Below, piece by piece: positions 1-13,180 of a stretch of DNA of 64,000 bases (position 1 is the first letter of the stretch; each line of letters begins with the position of its first letter). Source of the DNA: Cornus controversa (Eukaryota; Streptophyta; Magnoliopsida; Cornales; Cornaceae); NCBI GenBank assembly GCA_026545225.1, contig CM048846.1, forward strand, positions 19,510,501 to 19,574,500, given 5' to 3'. The notes beneath the pieces were generated by a model. It did not search any database and had not been told where the DNA came from. It was given only the letters and a program-made list of their open reading frames with translations. Position numbers and translations under genes: made by a program.

Positions 1-1
1 G

Positions 2-127
2 TATGACCATTACACAGGTCCAACTGATTGTCCTTGGTACCAGTTGAGTGAAAGCTCGACAATTTTCTCGTCTGACAGTACTAAAGAGAGAATCAGAGCT
101 ATCAAGTCATTTGGAAAAGTCTCCTAA
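2..127 (+). CDS. Possible 3'-terminal exon of an unknown gene running in from the left edge
   Basis: From base 2 one plus-strand frame is open for 41 codons and ends at TAA (125-127). The peptide is of ordinary composition (it contains HYTGPTDCPWYQLSES) and could be the C-terminal end of a protein whose other exons lie left of the window. I do not recognise the family. A chance open frame at the edge is equally possible, because it is short and no splice site or start can be seen. Confidence 0.22.
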   Translation, partial: YDHYTGPTDCPWYQLSESSTIFSSDSTKERIRAIKSFGKVS

Positions 128-1395
128 TGTATGCAACTTCAGTTGCAAAGCTACTGCATATTCCACCAAATGGAGGAAACTTTGGATGTTAAATGTTCCA
201 AAGAATATATGGTTGAGCTCCATCCCTCCGGCCGAGTTATATAGTGTTTCTTCTCTCTGATTGCCTGGTGAAATTGGGCTGCAGGATCTACCACTGCTAT
301 AAAGAGCAAAACCAGTTCATTGCATGGCTAATTCAAAGCCTTGCCAATTTATCAAGAGTGTTGTGTTGTATACATCAAACTCTCAGGAAGGGCATCAAAT
401 ATTAAGTAAAGTAAAATAAAATAATTAGAGGTGGAGTTTTTGTTATAATATATGCAGGATCACAGAGATTTCCTCGTCTTTTGTTTGGTTGATGAGAAAT
501 ATAAAAATGAAAATCTACTCACAAAAATATGATCCAAAAGCCACTAAACAGCCATAGTCAACATAGCCAATGGAAAAGATAACATAATATGGAACCTCTT
601 CTTGGTAAATTTTGACACTAGGAATGTGTTAAGGCCATTTCATACAACACACATCTTTCTGTCCTAATGTTTCTATTACGAGTGTTGATCAACAATATCA
701 AGAAACGAATGGTTCTGAGTTATGTGATTGTAAATGAAATTATAAAAAATCAAACTGTTTGGCCCCACGTATGACCGGATGTCAGCGCAAGGGTTCGCGA
801 CAATCCTCAACTAGAATATAAAAAACATACAAACATGGGTTATGATGGATCTCTTGGATCACCATCTCCTGCACTATTTGATAGTTAAACTGATTTTCAA
901 TTGCTAAATGATAGAGAGAGAGAGAGACAGAGAAAGTACGATGAGAGAAATTTATTAGCCCACATTTGTCATCGCTAACAAGAGAAATTATCTCTTGATC
1001 TCTCTATTATTTTCAATACATCAAAACCGGGTGAAAGATAATTTGGTTTGAAGCCCAAGCGAAAAAACTCAAATAAAATAAGAACTGAATCACACCATTG
1101 TTACACACCACTTCAATTTCACCAAGTATACAGCAGCCAATCACTAGCAAGCTCACCCCATCATTCCTTGCTTAACCTTTGCAAAAGCAACTCAAAATTT
1201 CTAGAACTGATCGATACACTAATTTTGATCTATAAACCAGCATAGCAACCTGTAAATACTGATCAACCGCGAACATAAACTCAAAACTCAATAGTCCATG
1301 TCGATGCTGCAAAAATCAACCACAATATTCTGAATGAATGCTTAGATCATATAATTCATTTCACTTCTGATATCCAAAAGACACATTCTATTCAT
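128..1395. other. Gene-poor interval with the 3' UTR of the minus-strand gene
   Basis: No convincing coding frame is seen on either strand. The right part (roughly 1040-1395) should hold the 3' untranslated region of the large minus-strand gene that stops at 1396. A short GA repeat lies at 912-932. The small open frames here are short and low-complexity. Confidence 0.4.
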
Positions 1396-4300
1396 TCATC
1401 CAACCGTCGAAGTTCCACTCGTGGTCTGTTTAGCCACATATATTTGCTTCATCTTTGAAGCGGGAAAATTCTTATCTGAACTAAGAGACTGGTTCCGTCC
1501 ACGGAACCCTAATCTGCGTTGGGACCATCCACCTGCTAAATTATTCTTTTGAGACCCCCCACCTCCTCTCTGATAATTATAGCCTGCAGAGTGACTGTAC
1601 TGCTGGCTAGTTAGATTCTTCTGCTGGGAAGACTCAGTGCTGAAATCATTTGTGCTGTGGCCCTTACCATTGTTGCTACTGTAATTCTGAACAGCACCAG
1701 TCTTGCCAGCATCTGCTTTGGTGCTTCCAGAGGAGGAGCCCTTGCTGATAGCACTCTGTGTTGAGGACCTAGCAGCAGCAGAGCCCAATGAATCTAACCC
1801 TAATTCAGCAGGAAATTGGGTGACAGTTGCATCTGTTGCCACAGGGAAACTCTGGTTGCTGTCAGATGGGGTCGAAGTTCGAGAATCCGAGAACCTGTCA
1901 GCAGTCAACAATTGGTCCATAGGATGTTCATGGCTGAACTGGGAAGGCAATACACTTTCTGCTTGTTGCTGTGATGGCAGTGACAAAGGAATAGACTGAT
2001 GAGGTGACGCAGGAAAATGGGACCAGCGGGCCTGGGCAGACATGTCAGGCGCAGACTGGGCAACAGTTCAATTTTATTGTTAGTTATGTCAGACAAGAAA
2101 CTTAATTTTCCCAACTACTGTAAAAGATTGGCATTACAAGTAAGCATGAGAATTTATGAAGTCATTGGTCAACATGTCATTGCAGGTTTTCATTTAGATG
2201 GAATGGTGGTTAAAAATCTCGTCTACTTAAAAAAAAAAAAAAAGGCGTTGTAAAAAACAAAATGCTCAGGTAATAAAACAGAAGTACAATCATCATTTTG
2301 GCATTTAGCTTCTAGTGTCTAGCACATGTATCAAATCTTTTACCTGGAACGGAGACACGTCGAACATGGCCAAAGGAGATGCCATGGGCAGAAGCGACGA
2401 CCCAGAGGCAAGTTGTTGGACAGGAGCAGGCATGTTGGAAGTATCACGCTGTGCAAAGACCATATTCATATTATGCATGTCCCCTTCACCAATACCCATG
2501 GCAGATGATGTGGGATTATGCTTCCAGTCGGGTTGCTTCCCAGATGGGATATAAGTTGTGCCCACGAAACTCAAACCAACTTGGCCAAATTGTCCTACTG
2601 GTGCAAAATGATTATAGACCACCATGTGCGGGGGGGCTTGAACCCCTGGAATACCTCCAGGTGGACTGATGAAAGGACCTGTAAATCCTGCTGGAGGACC
2701 ATAGAATGAGTCCACACCAGAATGGCATTGTTGCCAGGTCCCAAGATGCCCTGAAACTGATGCAGTACTCGTTTGGGACTGTGATTGGGTGCCTGCAGAC
2801 TCATCACGTGGACTGAAGGCAAAAATAGGACCCCCCACCATGGGATTCATATCGAAGATGGGATAGTGGGAAGGTGGACCTCTAGGAAAATGAGAAAGCA
2901 TCGGGCTTACAGAATTCTGTGGGCTTGGTAATGGTGGCCACAAGGAGATTGGCGAAGTCTCAACAGAGAGATCTGCTGGAAGAGCTACACTGAGAGACTC
3001 TTCAGCCCTTGATTGACTTGTTAATAGCTGATCACAAGCCACACCTGAAAAAGATTGAAAAAAAAAGGCTCTAATATAGTACAAAAAGATTAAGCAATAC
3101 GCAAGAAGAAGCAACAGCAAAGTTCACTGCCTATGGTTGCAGAAATTTGTTTATCACCACCTGTGATCCCAACAATATCTGTACGTCCACGGCTTTTGGT
3201 GTCTGAAACAGAAACAGAGCTTTCATTTCCAACACTCTCATCACAACTGATGGCAGCAACAGCAACAGCTGAAGCAGCTGCTTCAGCTTCAGCTTCAGCC
3301 TCACGATCCTCTATGCGAACACAAGATTCATTGGAATGCTTGTCTTTTTCAAAGAAGAGAGTACAATCATTCTCAGCTGCAGACATATCGCAAGAGATTT
3401 GGATGTCTGACCGACCAGAACCTGGAGGTCCAATACCATGTGAAACAACACGGCTACTGGGAGGGAGTACTGTTGGGGAAGTAACAGCACCTGAATGGAA
3501 AGGGAGAATTCCATCAGAATTAAGGCAACTGCAACTTGGGAAAATAGAATTCCATCAGAACAACTACAACTTGGGAAAGTAGTTAAGTATGCTCAAATGT
3601 ATATGCTCACCAAATTGAATTTTCTCCCCAGCAAGAAGGGAATTGATTGGGCTTGCTGTGGAAGAAAATGATTTATCTTTCATCAAGGTGGACGACGATG
3701 GCATGATGGGTTCACTAACTGAGTTAGTATGATCTCCGATGGAAGCAACATGTGCATCGAACCGTACAGGCTTCATAGCCTCGTCAAGCTGGGTCTGTGT
3801 TAATGCCATAACCTACCAAATATAAGTAAATAAGTTCAAGACTCTTAGCAGATTCACAAAGCCAATCATGACAGGAATATTATAGTATATTTCCCAAATG
3901 GCAAATAGCAAGATCTGTCACACCCCAAACAACATTCGAGGTGTGATTATAAGATATTAAATTAACAACCTCAAAAGAATTCCTATCACTTCAACGATCT
4001 TCCAAAAACTAATTCAAAAGTTGCTACAAATTATCCATGCCACAGATGCCGTCATTTAGAATATCCCACATTTAAAAATGTTGTTAGGAATCTCTAACAT
4101 AAATTCCATCTTTTGTGAAGTTTCAAGGCTTAAACTATAGAGTTAACTAATACACACCATCTGAACAATTTGCACTTGTTCTCATCGTACCAACTAATGT
4201 CTATCTCTATTCTGAATTTTTCACTGCCATAACTCGAAGGTAATAAAATGGTGAACTTGATGGCCCAATAGGAAAATTTACTGCAAATATATTTATATAT

Positions 4301-4672
4301 AGACCCATTTCATATGGAAACTGATTAATCAATTTACAAACTCTCACATGAATGCTTGAAGCATTTATTTACATTATTTGTTATTTACATATTGTTCTTT
4401 TAAAGCTTTATTCAAGAATGTACAAAAAGATAAATTCGTATCAGTACATAAATAGTCAATATTATACTCATCAGACTCATCTTCCCAATGAAGGTTTCGA
4501 TTGTTGTTTACTATTTCATTTGAGACTTTTATGACGAGCTGGGGTTCAGAAGAGAACCTAGGAGTATTTAAAATAATTTTTCATATTCGAGTTGAATTCA
4601 GTCCAAATTATTGTTCAAGGTTTCTGATGCTGTAGATTACTATCCCAAATAATTGTTCTTATCAAACAATTC

Positions 4673-4718
<46 letters not shown>

Positions 4719-7700
4719 AAGGATTTATATATTTAAGGTTACACCCTCTCTAACAACTTAAACTTTTAGAGTAGATGGTGGTTTACATGCAAGGTCCTAT
4801 GTTCAAACCTCGCCGTCACCCCGATAATTAAAATTGAAACACGTGTTGGACCGAAAGAAGGCCACACGTGAGGGAGTGTGTTGAAGGATTTACATATTAA
4901 TGTTACACCGTCTCTAACAGCTTAAGCTTTTAGAGTAGATGGTGGTTTACATATATATATATATCATTTTTATACCAGATATCACATCCTTTATCTCACT
5001 GACAGAAAATTGTCATACTACCAAGTATGCTTCCAATGTTGCACTCTGCTTATTTTATTTTAAACTTTCAAATTCACGAGAACCTAACCTGTTTCAACTA
5101 ATTACAACTCCTTAGACAGAATCTGACCCCGCAACATTTAGTGCCCAAAATAAACACACAGACAAGCTGCACCGCACCCCTTCAATTGGTCTAGAGTGTC
5201 ACAAATCACCAATTGCTCCTAGCACCATTTGCAATCCCATGATAGCAGCATAGGAGAAAGTAGTAAACCTAGTTTGGACTCTACCAAGACAATTCAACCT
5301 CTAAACCATAGCCTAAGAGACTAAGACTAATCTTTAACAACATTTACTTCCTAAAGAGAATCCTTATAAAGAAACGTTAATAATAGTTAGAAAATTTCAA
5401 GGCAATGAGGGAAAATATTTTATATTTCAATTGAGAACAACCACAATATAAGTAAATCAATTATTTTTAAGGTAGTAAAAACTATTACATTGTAGCTCAT
5501 GCAAGCCAAGACCAAGTAAAAATAATACAAACAGAAAAATTATACAAGAAACAAAGAGGAATAAGTGTAGTTACATGACCAAAGATCATGGAAATGGAAT
5601 AACAAGCAGCAGCAGCAACAAGAACACACAAAGAGGCAGCCTATAATCCACAAAACCTCATGGCCCCAAAATAAAGCTAATTAAACCAACAATAAGTTAA
5701 CGTCAGATAACAGCAGAAACAAGTAACTGAAGTTGGGCCTATCACATTCCTATTTGTTTCCCTACTTAATCACATTCCTAGTTCTAGTTTCTTTTTCATT
5801 TTCTTCTCTCTTTAGCAAAACCTGATGAATATGAAGTAGTCAACAGAAATAATAGCACAATTTCACGATAACTAGAACAAATTAAATAAGATGAAGAAAA
5901 TGTGGAGCCAACTCAAGACATCCATAAACACCAGCATTGAGCTGCTCCATGAATGGTAGCATCACTACAAGTACCAAAAAATAATAGACTCATCTTTCAC
6001 CATTGAGACGGAAAAAAAAAACTTTCACCATTGAGAAAAGGACAACAAATCTGCACACCTGTTGATTAATCCGTTCATTACCCCAAGAGCCCAACGATGT
6101 TTGAAAGTTACCCACAACCTTATTCTTGGTCTCAAATATTAGGCCCAGCCCAAGCCTTTTTCCACCATTAGAGATGGAGGAAATAGAGCCTGATTGAAGG
6201 GACCTGTCAAAAAAAAAAAACATACATGTATTGATACTTCAAAATGTATACGTTTCTGGAAATATTCTTTGGTAATAAAGAGTATATACTTGATGGTATG
6301 GGATTTTCTATCAGCCTGTGTATCAGACAATGGTTGGGAAACCATGGAGGTGAATCCCGAGGACACTTTCAGGTTTGCTAATCCTTGCTCCGAGGCAACA
6401 AAATCAGGGTGAATGCTGTCTGGTGCTACTCCAGCCAATGATGCAGAAATTTTATTTGAGTGGGTTGAGGCGGCAGTACTCTGTTTAGTAGATCGAGGTC
6501 TCCCCAGTGTCTGGCACAAAACAAAGACAAAATATAATACAGGTACATGCACTTCACCAAAATAAAACACATCTACAGAGAGAGAGAGATGGAAATTGGA
6601 TCTGTATTTAATACCTTTGTGACCCGAGATTTCTCCTTGATCTCTTTTTCTCTCTGTTCACGCCGATCATTTAGCACTTGCCTCTTTGACCTCACCTGAA
6701 CAAAGTCATCTTCGTCACTAGGGACTTCTATGCCAGGTTGTTTAAAGATGTGAACAACACCGCTTTCCAATGGAGCATCAACATCTTCTTCGGGACAAAT
6801 GTTCCTTTTCAGGTTTCCCTCTCCAGCACATGAGATGCTCTGATTCTCTGTTAATGCCTCTTTTCCAATACCCTTATTAGCCTTGCTTCCAGAGCTGATC
6901 TCCTGCGAGATCATTGCACCTGAGCTTGAACACTCTGATTCAACTATCTGCTTCAGTGGTTTACTGGATCCCACATTTTTCTTAGATCCACTTCTTACAA
7001 AATATTCCATACCCCTGCCATTAAAATTTGACTTATCATTCAGCCCTGAGTTGTCGGAAGAAACTAAGCCTAATGATTGCCTCTTATCAACATTTTCCCG
7101 AACTCGAAATTCGGTTCGCTGCATAATTCGTCGAGGTCTCTTCTGAAATACACTAGAATCTGTGCGGGAAGTCTCAGAAACTTGAAAAGATGGTCTCGGG
7201 CCAGAATTTCTAAATGAATAGGAGAATGCTTTACCTTTGACGCCAGATAGTGGGCCTTGAGCCCTTGACCTACTAGAATCCTTTCCACTTGAAACAGACT
7301 GGGATGATACTTGTCCAGTCTGTGACCGACCTTCCAATCCTCTCTCTTTGGATGATTGTTTGTACTTACTCACAAATGTTTGGTGGCCTCCTGTATCAGT
7401 TATGAAACCTGGTTCAGACATAACCTTGTTTTCACCAGCTTGGGAAACCCCAGCTCGAGTCTTGTGTAACATAGAAGTGCTTTCTGCACTATCCCTTACT
7501 GAATTTGAATTTGACCCTCTTGACGCATTTTCATGAGATAGATTCAATGTCCTTGATACAAGAGCATGCCGGTCACCCACTGTAAGAGATTGCACATCAT
7601 CTTTCGTCATATTATGAGTAGAATTATCTTGATTGGGCTGATTAGGCAAGGGAAAACCTGAATTCTGATTCAAATTATAATGGGCCTGGGAATTGGGCTG

Positions 7701-10700
7701 GACGAAAGACATCGATTGAGGAGCCAATGGCAGAATTCCCTGGGAGATAGGAGGTGTATACCTGAGCTGACCAAACTGGAAAAGTGGAGGCTGTGACGGG
7801 TGCATATGGGGAAAGGATGAACCAACAGGGGGGTGTAGGTGGAGAGGCATTTGTATAGAACCAATCTGTATGGCAGGAACAGGAGATGATATAAGAGGGG
7901 ACCCAGAAAACAGCCCAAACTGAAGGTTAACAGGTAAATCAGCTTCATTCAGAGCAGCAGGTACAGTTGACATGACAGTCTGACTAGAAGAAGCATGTGA
8001 TGCCATGTTAAATGAAGATGGGAGTACATGCTGAGCAGATAGACCAGAACTACTAGAACCACCAACTCTATCCAAGAGATCAGATGCCATTGAGGTAAGA
8101 GGAGCATTATCAATAATTTGAACAGCGGAATTCTGGATTCTGGTGGAAGAACTATCAATACTCACTTGAGGAGAATTATTCTCAGGTTGGAGGCTTTGCC
8201 CATCACCAGCCATCCCATCCGCAGGTACATGTTCTTCAATACCAACAGAAACCTTTGGCACACCAAATGAATTTTCTTCGTTCCTAGAGTTGCTTTCAAA
8301 CTCATCACTTGGTATTCCAACTTCACAACCCTCGTCAAAGCCCAAGACCAAGTTGTCCATCATATTGGATGTAGCTTTCTTCTCTAGATGCATATCTTTG
8401 AATTCCTGCAGGTCAGGATTCTCATAATCTCCTTCATGCACTTCATCTTCTTCTTGATAACCATCTCCATCCTCATCATATTCTTCTTGCTCCTGCAACT
8501 CTCCATTGTTATCAATAGCCCATTCTTCTTCATCATCATCAGAGATAGAACTTGATGCTATCATCAGAGTATCTTTTCCAGATTTTGCATTCAAGGCAAC
8601 AGATTCCTCCTTAGACAGAGGAATCTCCTTTCCTTCTGCAGCAGCTGATCCAACTTCATCCAAGTCATCATGGGAGAGATGATTTGGAGAGTCAGGGGGG
8701 CTTGAAACAGAGAGTGAAGATTGTGAGTCACACCTTATTGTGGTGTCCTTGTCCAGTTTCTGCTGCTCCGTTATTGTAGTCTCTTGCCGGACATCAACAA
8801 TTTCAAATGGTTTGAGCATTTCTGGATGACCACCATAGTACCCTGTCTGTGTAGTAGATTCACTTCCTGCTTTATGATTGTAATGCATGTTATTATCAAG
8901 AAAAGTCGACGGACCAGGACATTCACTGTCTCTTCTGAAGGAAGTTTTATGCATAGAAGCAAGTGATGGAGGGGGAAGGACACGAGGCTGTCTCGTGGAG
9001 TACCGTGACCTCCCATAGGAATAAGGCTCATCTGCCTCAGAACTAGGATACAACCGTTCTGGATAAGGAAAACGAGCATTGCTGCGTGAACGAGCCTGGC
9101 CCAATCCAACATCATTATATTTTTCAGCAAGATTCCCATGAAATTCTGAGTTAATCTCCATGTTTCTGCTGTAAGAATCTCCACCCCCAGAAGCAATCCA
9201 CCTGTGCCCATTTAGATGAGTGAAATCATCAATGTGAGGTTCTTGCATCCCTCCTTCAAAATATGCCCTAGAAGACACGTAACCAGTTCCTCCATAGTAC
9301 TCTTTTCTAGGGAATACTCTCCCACTAATAGATGCTTGCCTGGGGCTGACATGAACGTTATCCTGATCTTGTGTAAGGAAGGGCAAGCTGTTCCCAGTCT
9401 CAAACACATCTCTTCTACATGAATCATCATGTTTTCCCCTGTCTAGAAAGCCAGAAGAACCATCTCTAGTAGGCTGAGGCCTAGAACTCATCTCAAAGGG
9501 TCTATCGGGACCCGATGAATTATAAGATGCAGATACTGTTAACCTCTCCACAGTTCTCTCACTATCTTCCCAGTTATCCACATCCACAGCCTCGGAGATA
9601 TCATTTTCCTTCAACATATCTGACACTTTCTCATCAGCAACAGCAACAGAACTATCACCATTCGCCTCTTCAGCCCGCCTCTTGGCAATCCTAGCCTCCA
9701 ATTCTAAGAGCTTTTGCTTAGCTGCATGTTTCCTTCTCTCTTCCTCCATGAGCATTTTCTGTTTCTCCTCTTCTCTAGCTATCTTCTGCTCTTCAGCTTT
9801 TCGAATGGCTTCCAGGCGCCCTTGTTCTGCCCTCCAAGCAGTTTCTCGGGTTTCTTCTTCCAGCCTTCTTCGCCGTTCTTCCTCTTCCCTGATAAGTTGT
9901 TCTCTCTCCTCTTCCTCTCTCCGAGCTTGTTCCAAAGCTTTTTCTTGTTCTTCAATGATCCGCTGCCGCTCTTGCTCTTGCATTTTCTGCTCTCTCTCAA
10001 GTTCAGCCTCAAAAGATTCCCTAACAGGGTCAGGTAGATCAGTCTGTTTCGCCACATCCTTTTTCCTCTTAATGACCGCTAAAAGACCCCCAGAAAAGGG
10101 AACCCCTTCATCAAACCCAGTCCCTCCCAAGTCTTTCAGAAAACTGTCCTCTAAATAAGGCCTTTCATTTCTTGCAAATGAAAGTTTCTCTTTACCAAAA
10201 TTTAACATTGGATTCATCGGAAGCCCTTTACCACCTGAAGAAAATGATGGTCTGGACGCTGAGTTATTCTGGAAAGAACCACCCCTGAATCTGATGGGTT
10301 GTTCGCTTCCATATCGGTCTCCTGTATTCCTGTCAGCCCCTCGGCTGCTCAATGACTCCAACATATGAGCCGGCTGCTGTCTCCCTTCTTGTCCATAGCC
10401 CATATGCCTCCTGCCATGTGCAGAGCCTTGGTTTCTTGTGAGACCAGCATCCAAAACATTGACGCCAAAAGTTGGTGAGACATATTTATTCTCCCTTCCT
10501 GTTTCTCTGTTAAGACCAGTTCGCCTTGCTCCAAGACCATTTTTGTCATTCACAACTTCTTGAGCATTAAAACCATCTCCTGCAGAAGGGGAAGCTTTCC
10601 ATGAGTTACCTTCCCTGCTAGGAGTTCTTACATCTCTGCGATAAGGGTCCAGTTTGGGGACTTCACTGGAAGAAACCTTCCCAGTTTCATCGTCACGTTG

Positions 10701-11747
10701 AGACCATCTATCAAATGGATGAGGGGGTTTGTGCGGGAAAACACTGCTCTTGGGCAAGTCAAATTCTCTATTCCAATAAGCTTCACTTTTTGAAAACCCG
10801 TGTTCTCTGCTGCGGTCTGCAAATCCATGACCTGTATCACGCTCATCATCAGCCCAATCAGATCTTGGATTCAACCGAACCAGTGGCAGTGGACCAGGGA
10901 AGTACTCTTCCCGCTTCCAAGCTTGCTCTGTCATGTGTGAACTTCCAAACCCATGAACTTCGCCAGCATTCTTGTTCAAGCCATTTTTGACAGGATGATT
11001 TGAAGCCTGCCCTTGAGGGCGCATGTGAAAATTTGAACTTGAATAGGAGCTATCCCTCTGCTCATTGTAAGATTCTTCGCCCACTACAAGCTTCTGGTTC
11101 TGATGCAAACTATCCTTTTGCTTCTGCACAGGCCCAGATGGCAAGGCAGCGTGCAAAGAAGGAAAATCCTCACCCCTTAAAACAGCGGCTTTCTCTGCTG
11201 GAGACGGATAAGCTCGAGCTGATGCAGAAACCGGGACTCCAATCCCATGCAACTGAGCAGAAGGCGGCATATAAACACTGTTTCCTCTAGTCACACTATC
11301 AACCACTTGCGGACTCTGGTCAATGCCATCTTGAGCATCAATACCAGACCTTCCAAACGCATTACTACTCCCATCCTCTTGCGAAGTAATAGTAACCGGC
11401 TTCGTCCAGCCCATACCGGACGAAGTTGGCCGTGACCCACTTCCTGAAGCACCACCAGCAGCGGACCCACCTCCTGATCCTGATAAATCGTATTTCTCAT
11501 GCTCTTTCCTCAAAGATGGCAAATTCAAGGGGGATGGAACAGATAGCTTCGGCCCAGCCTTCTGTGAACTGCGAGGCCGTGACAGAACCACCATTCCACT
11601 GCCATTACTACTGGGCTGTAGTCGGCTCGCAGCAGCCTGTCCATAAGAGCTACGATAAGATGGACGATGATGATGAGAAGGTTGCCCATATGACTTATTC
11701 AGATTCACAGACACAAACTTCGTTCCCACACCGCCAGGATTGGCCAT
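1396..11747 (-). CDS. Very large, mostly disordered protein with a PRRC2/BAT2-like N-terminus
   Basis: I read seven coding exons on the minus strand: 11747-6615, 6510-6290, 6203-6059, 3812-3611, 3490-3161, 3044-2344 and 2055-1396. All junctions are GT–AG, phases agree, and the sum is 7392 nt (2463 aa plus stop). The ATG at 11747 (MANPGG) is chosen because the upstream in-frame extension has no ATG. Residues 12-21 (VSVNLNKSYG), 71-87 (NLPSLRKEHEKYD at its end) and 111-117 (GMGWTKP) match in order the layout of the animal PRRC2/BAT2 N-terminal region. Residues about 575-700 are an E/R/K/Q-rich coiled coil. A very acidic segment lies near 1060-1115, and the middle and C-terminal parts are S/P/Q/G-rich. 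The C-terminus has an RG/Q-rich stretch ending in KMKQIYVAKQTTSG. The protein seems complete. In Arabidopsis, MOS1 is a BAT2-domain protein acting in expression control; a similar RNA or gene-expression role here is inference. Confidence 0.85.
3813..6058 (-). other. Long intron of the PRRC2-like gene
   Basis: This 2.2-kb intron has donor CAG|GTGTGC at 6059/6058 and acceptor TTGGTAG at 3813. It contains an AT dinucleotide run (about 4677-4713) and a small TRIM (separate entry). No other coding or structured element is seen; the rest is AT-rich unique-looking DNA. Confidence 0.7.
4714..4951 (+). mobile_element. Miniature TRIM retrotransposon in an intron
   Basis: Two direct repeats of 74 and 73 bp (4714-4787 and 4879-4951) each begin TGTTGAAGG and end GGTTTACA, so they have TG...CA ends like LTRs. 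The 91-bp interior starts with what looks like a damaged initiator-tRNA primer site (TGC followed by AAGGTCC, lacking the TGGTATCAGAGC core) and ends in a purine-rich GAGGGAG next to the second repeat, as a polypurine tract should. Both sides are flanked by TATAT, which would fit a 5-bp target duplication but is uninformative inside an AT run. It has no coding capacity and sits in an intron of the PRRC2-like gene. Confidence 0.65.
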
Positions 11748-12083
11748 TGCCGAGCCCGAACCACCCTTATTGGTCTGGCGGATGTTAAACCCCACCAACG
11801 CATCCAAATCCTAACCCTAGTTTTATCTCTCAACAAAAAATCGATGCGTACGGATTCTCCCTAAAGAATATAATGGCAAACGCAGAACAACGAAAACCCT
11901 AGAAACTCGCTTCAACCCTAAATCAATAGAAACAGTAATAAAACATATAACTATAGTATGATCGATCACAAAGTTCGACTGAGATTAAATAGTGAATAGG
12001 GCTTTGATTGTTTGGTAGAGAGGGAGAGAGAAATTATAAGATTAAGTAAAATGGATACCGGTTGTAGAGATGAGGAACTTACC
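11748..12083 (-). other. 5' leader with a probable leader intron for the PRRC2-like gene
   Basis: On the minus strand a consensus donor GGAG|GTAAGTT places the end of a non-coding first exon at 12083. The acceptor should lie between there and the ATG at 11747; CCGCCAG close to 11772 is one candidate but I cannot decide it. Upstream of 12083 the minus strand is CT-rich (the plus strand shows GAGAGA runs to about 12195), as is common in plant leaders and core promoters. An out-of-frame ATG lies shortly upstream of the main start if this stretch is exonic. Confidence 0.5.
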
Positions 12084-12279
12084 TCCGGTGGCGTAAGATA
12101 CAAAACGGCAGTGTGCAACGAGCGGCGTGTAGAGGGAGAGAGAGGGAGGCCTTACTACAGAGAGCCGGAGGCGAAGATGGAGAGAGAGAGTTTCGTTTTG
12201 CAGTGTTTGGACGAGCAGTGGGGAAGAGAAGAAAGGAAAGAAAATGAATAGAAGGAAATAAGAGGACTGTTTAAATTTT

Positions 12280-13170
12280 GGTTAAATTCACTTAGGCTCC
12301 CGTGAGGTTTGGTCAAATTATACTAGGAGCAACTCTTTGACATTTATTTTTTTGAGCTCTCCTAAATTAATTTTTTCGGTGATCGAAAAAAATTGTAAGT
12401 GTGAAAAGACAATTTTGTCCTTCCATTATAACATTACATTATATTTCAAATAAAATAAAATAAAATACAATGACATCCCCTAAAATTTATCGTAATTTCA
12501 CTAACTTTTCTTGAAATTTGTCATAATTGCACTAACTTCCCCTATGATGATTTGAAATAATATTTTAAAATGATTTTACCATTATACACCCAAATAATTT
12601 AATAATAAAAAAATTTAATTTCTAAAATGATATGTACGCTTTCACGCACACGACACCACCAACTCAGTCATTTTCATTAACTCGTATCCGTGACTCTCGA
12701 CAAAACTTAACAACTTGGTCCACAAATCCAATCATATGTATATGTTTGTATATATATCACCATGATCAAAAATCTTTGAAAAGAATTTGTGTGATACAAT
12801 TTTTGACGATGGTAGAAGTAAGATCGAAGATCAATGACGGTCATGGGTGGGTGGTAACAGTAGTGGTGTAACAAGTGTACAAAAGAAAATTGAACAAGGA
12901 GAGAGAGTATAATGTGGACAAAAAAATGTCATTTTAAAAATCAGATTTTTTTTCGGGAGAGGTGAAGGGAATTACAGCAAACCTTGGGAAAGGTCATTAT
13001 ATGTTATCATATTTGAAATATAATGTGATATTATAATGTAAGGAAAAATTTGTCTTTTCACACTTGAAATTTACTCCAATCATCGAAAAAATGGATTTAA
13101 GGGAAGTGAAAGAAATAAAGGCTAAACGGTTTCACCGAGTGCAATTTGACCAAACCTCAAATTTTTAACC
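12280..13170. mobile_element. Mutator-type MITE with long terminal inverted repeats
   Basis: About 150 bp at the left end (12280-12447) reappears inverted at the right end (about 13010-13170). The arms share GGTTAAA at the tips, GAGGTTTGGTCAAATT and GTGTGAAAAGACAA. The nine bases TTAAATTTT flank the element on both sides (12271-12279 and 13172-13180), the length expected for Mutator-like elements. The 560-bp interior has no transposase. It lies about 200 bp beyond the leader donor of the PRRC2-like gene, so it is in or near that gene's promoter. Confidence 0.7.
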
Positions 13171-13180
13171 CTTAAATTTT

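Noticed and set aside
3133..3582. Plus-strand open frame of 149 codons
   Set aside because: It runs antisense through two coding exons and an intron of the PRRC2-like gene, with no family features.
9682..10158. Plus-strand serine-rich open frame of 158 codons
   Set aside because: It is the antisense of the Glu/Arg coiled coil in the PRRC2-like exon; its composition is explained by that shadow.
11748..11807. N-terminal extension of the PRRC2-like protein by 20 codons upstream of 11747
   Set aside because: The frame is open but the first codon there is TTG, and the family-like start MANPG lies at 11747.
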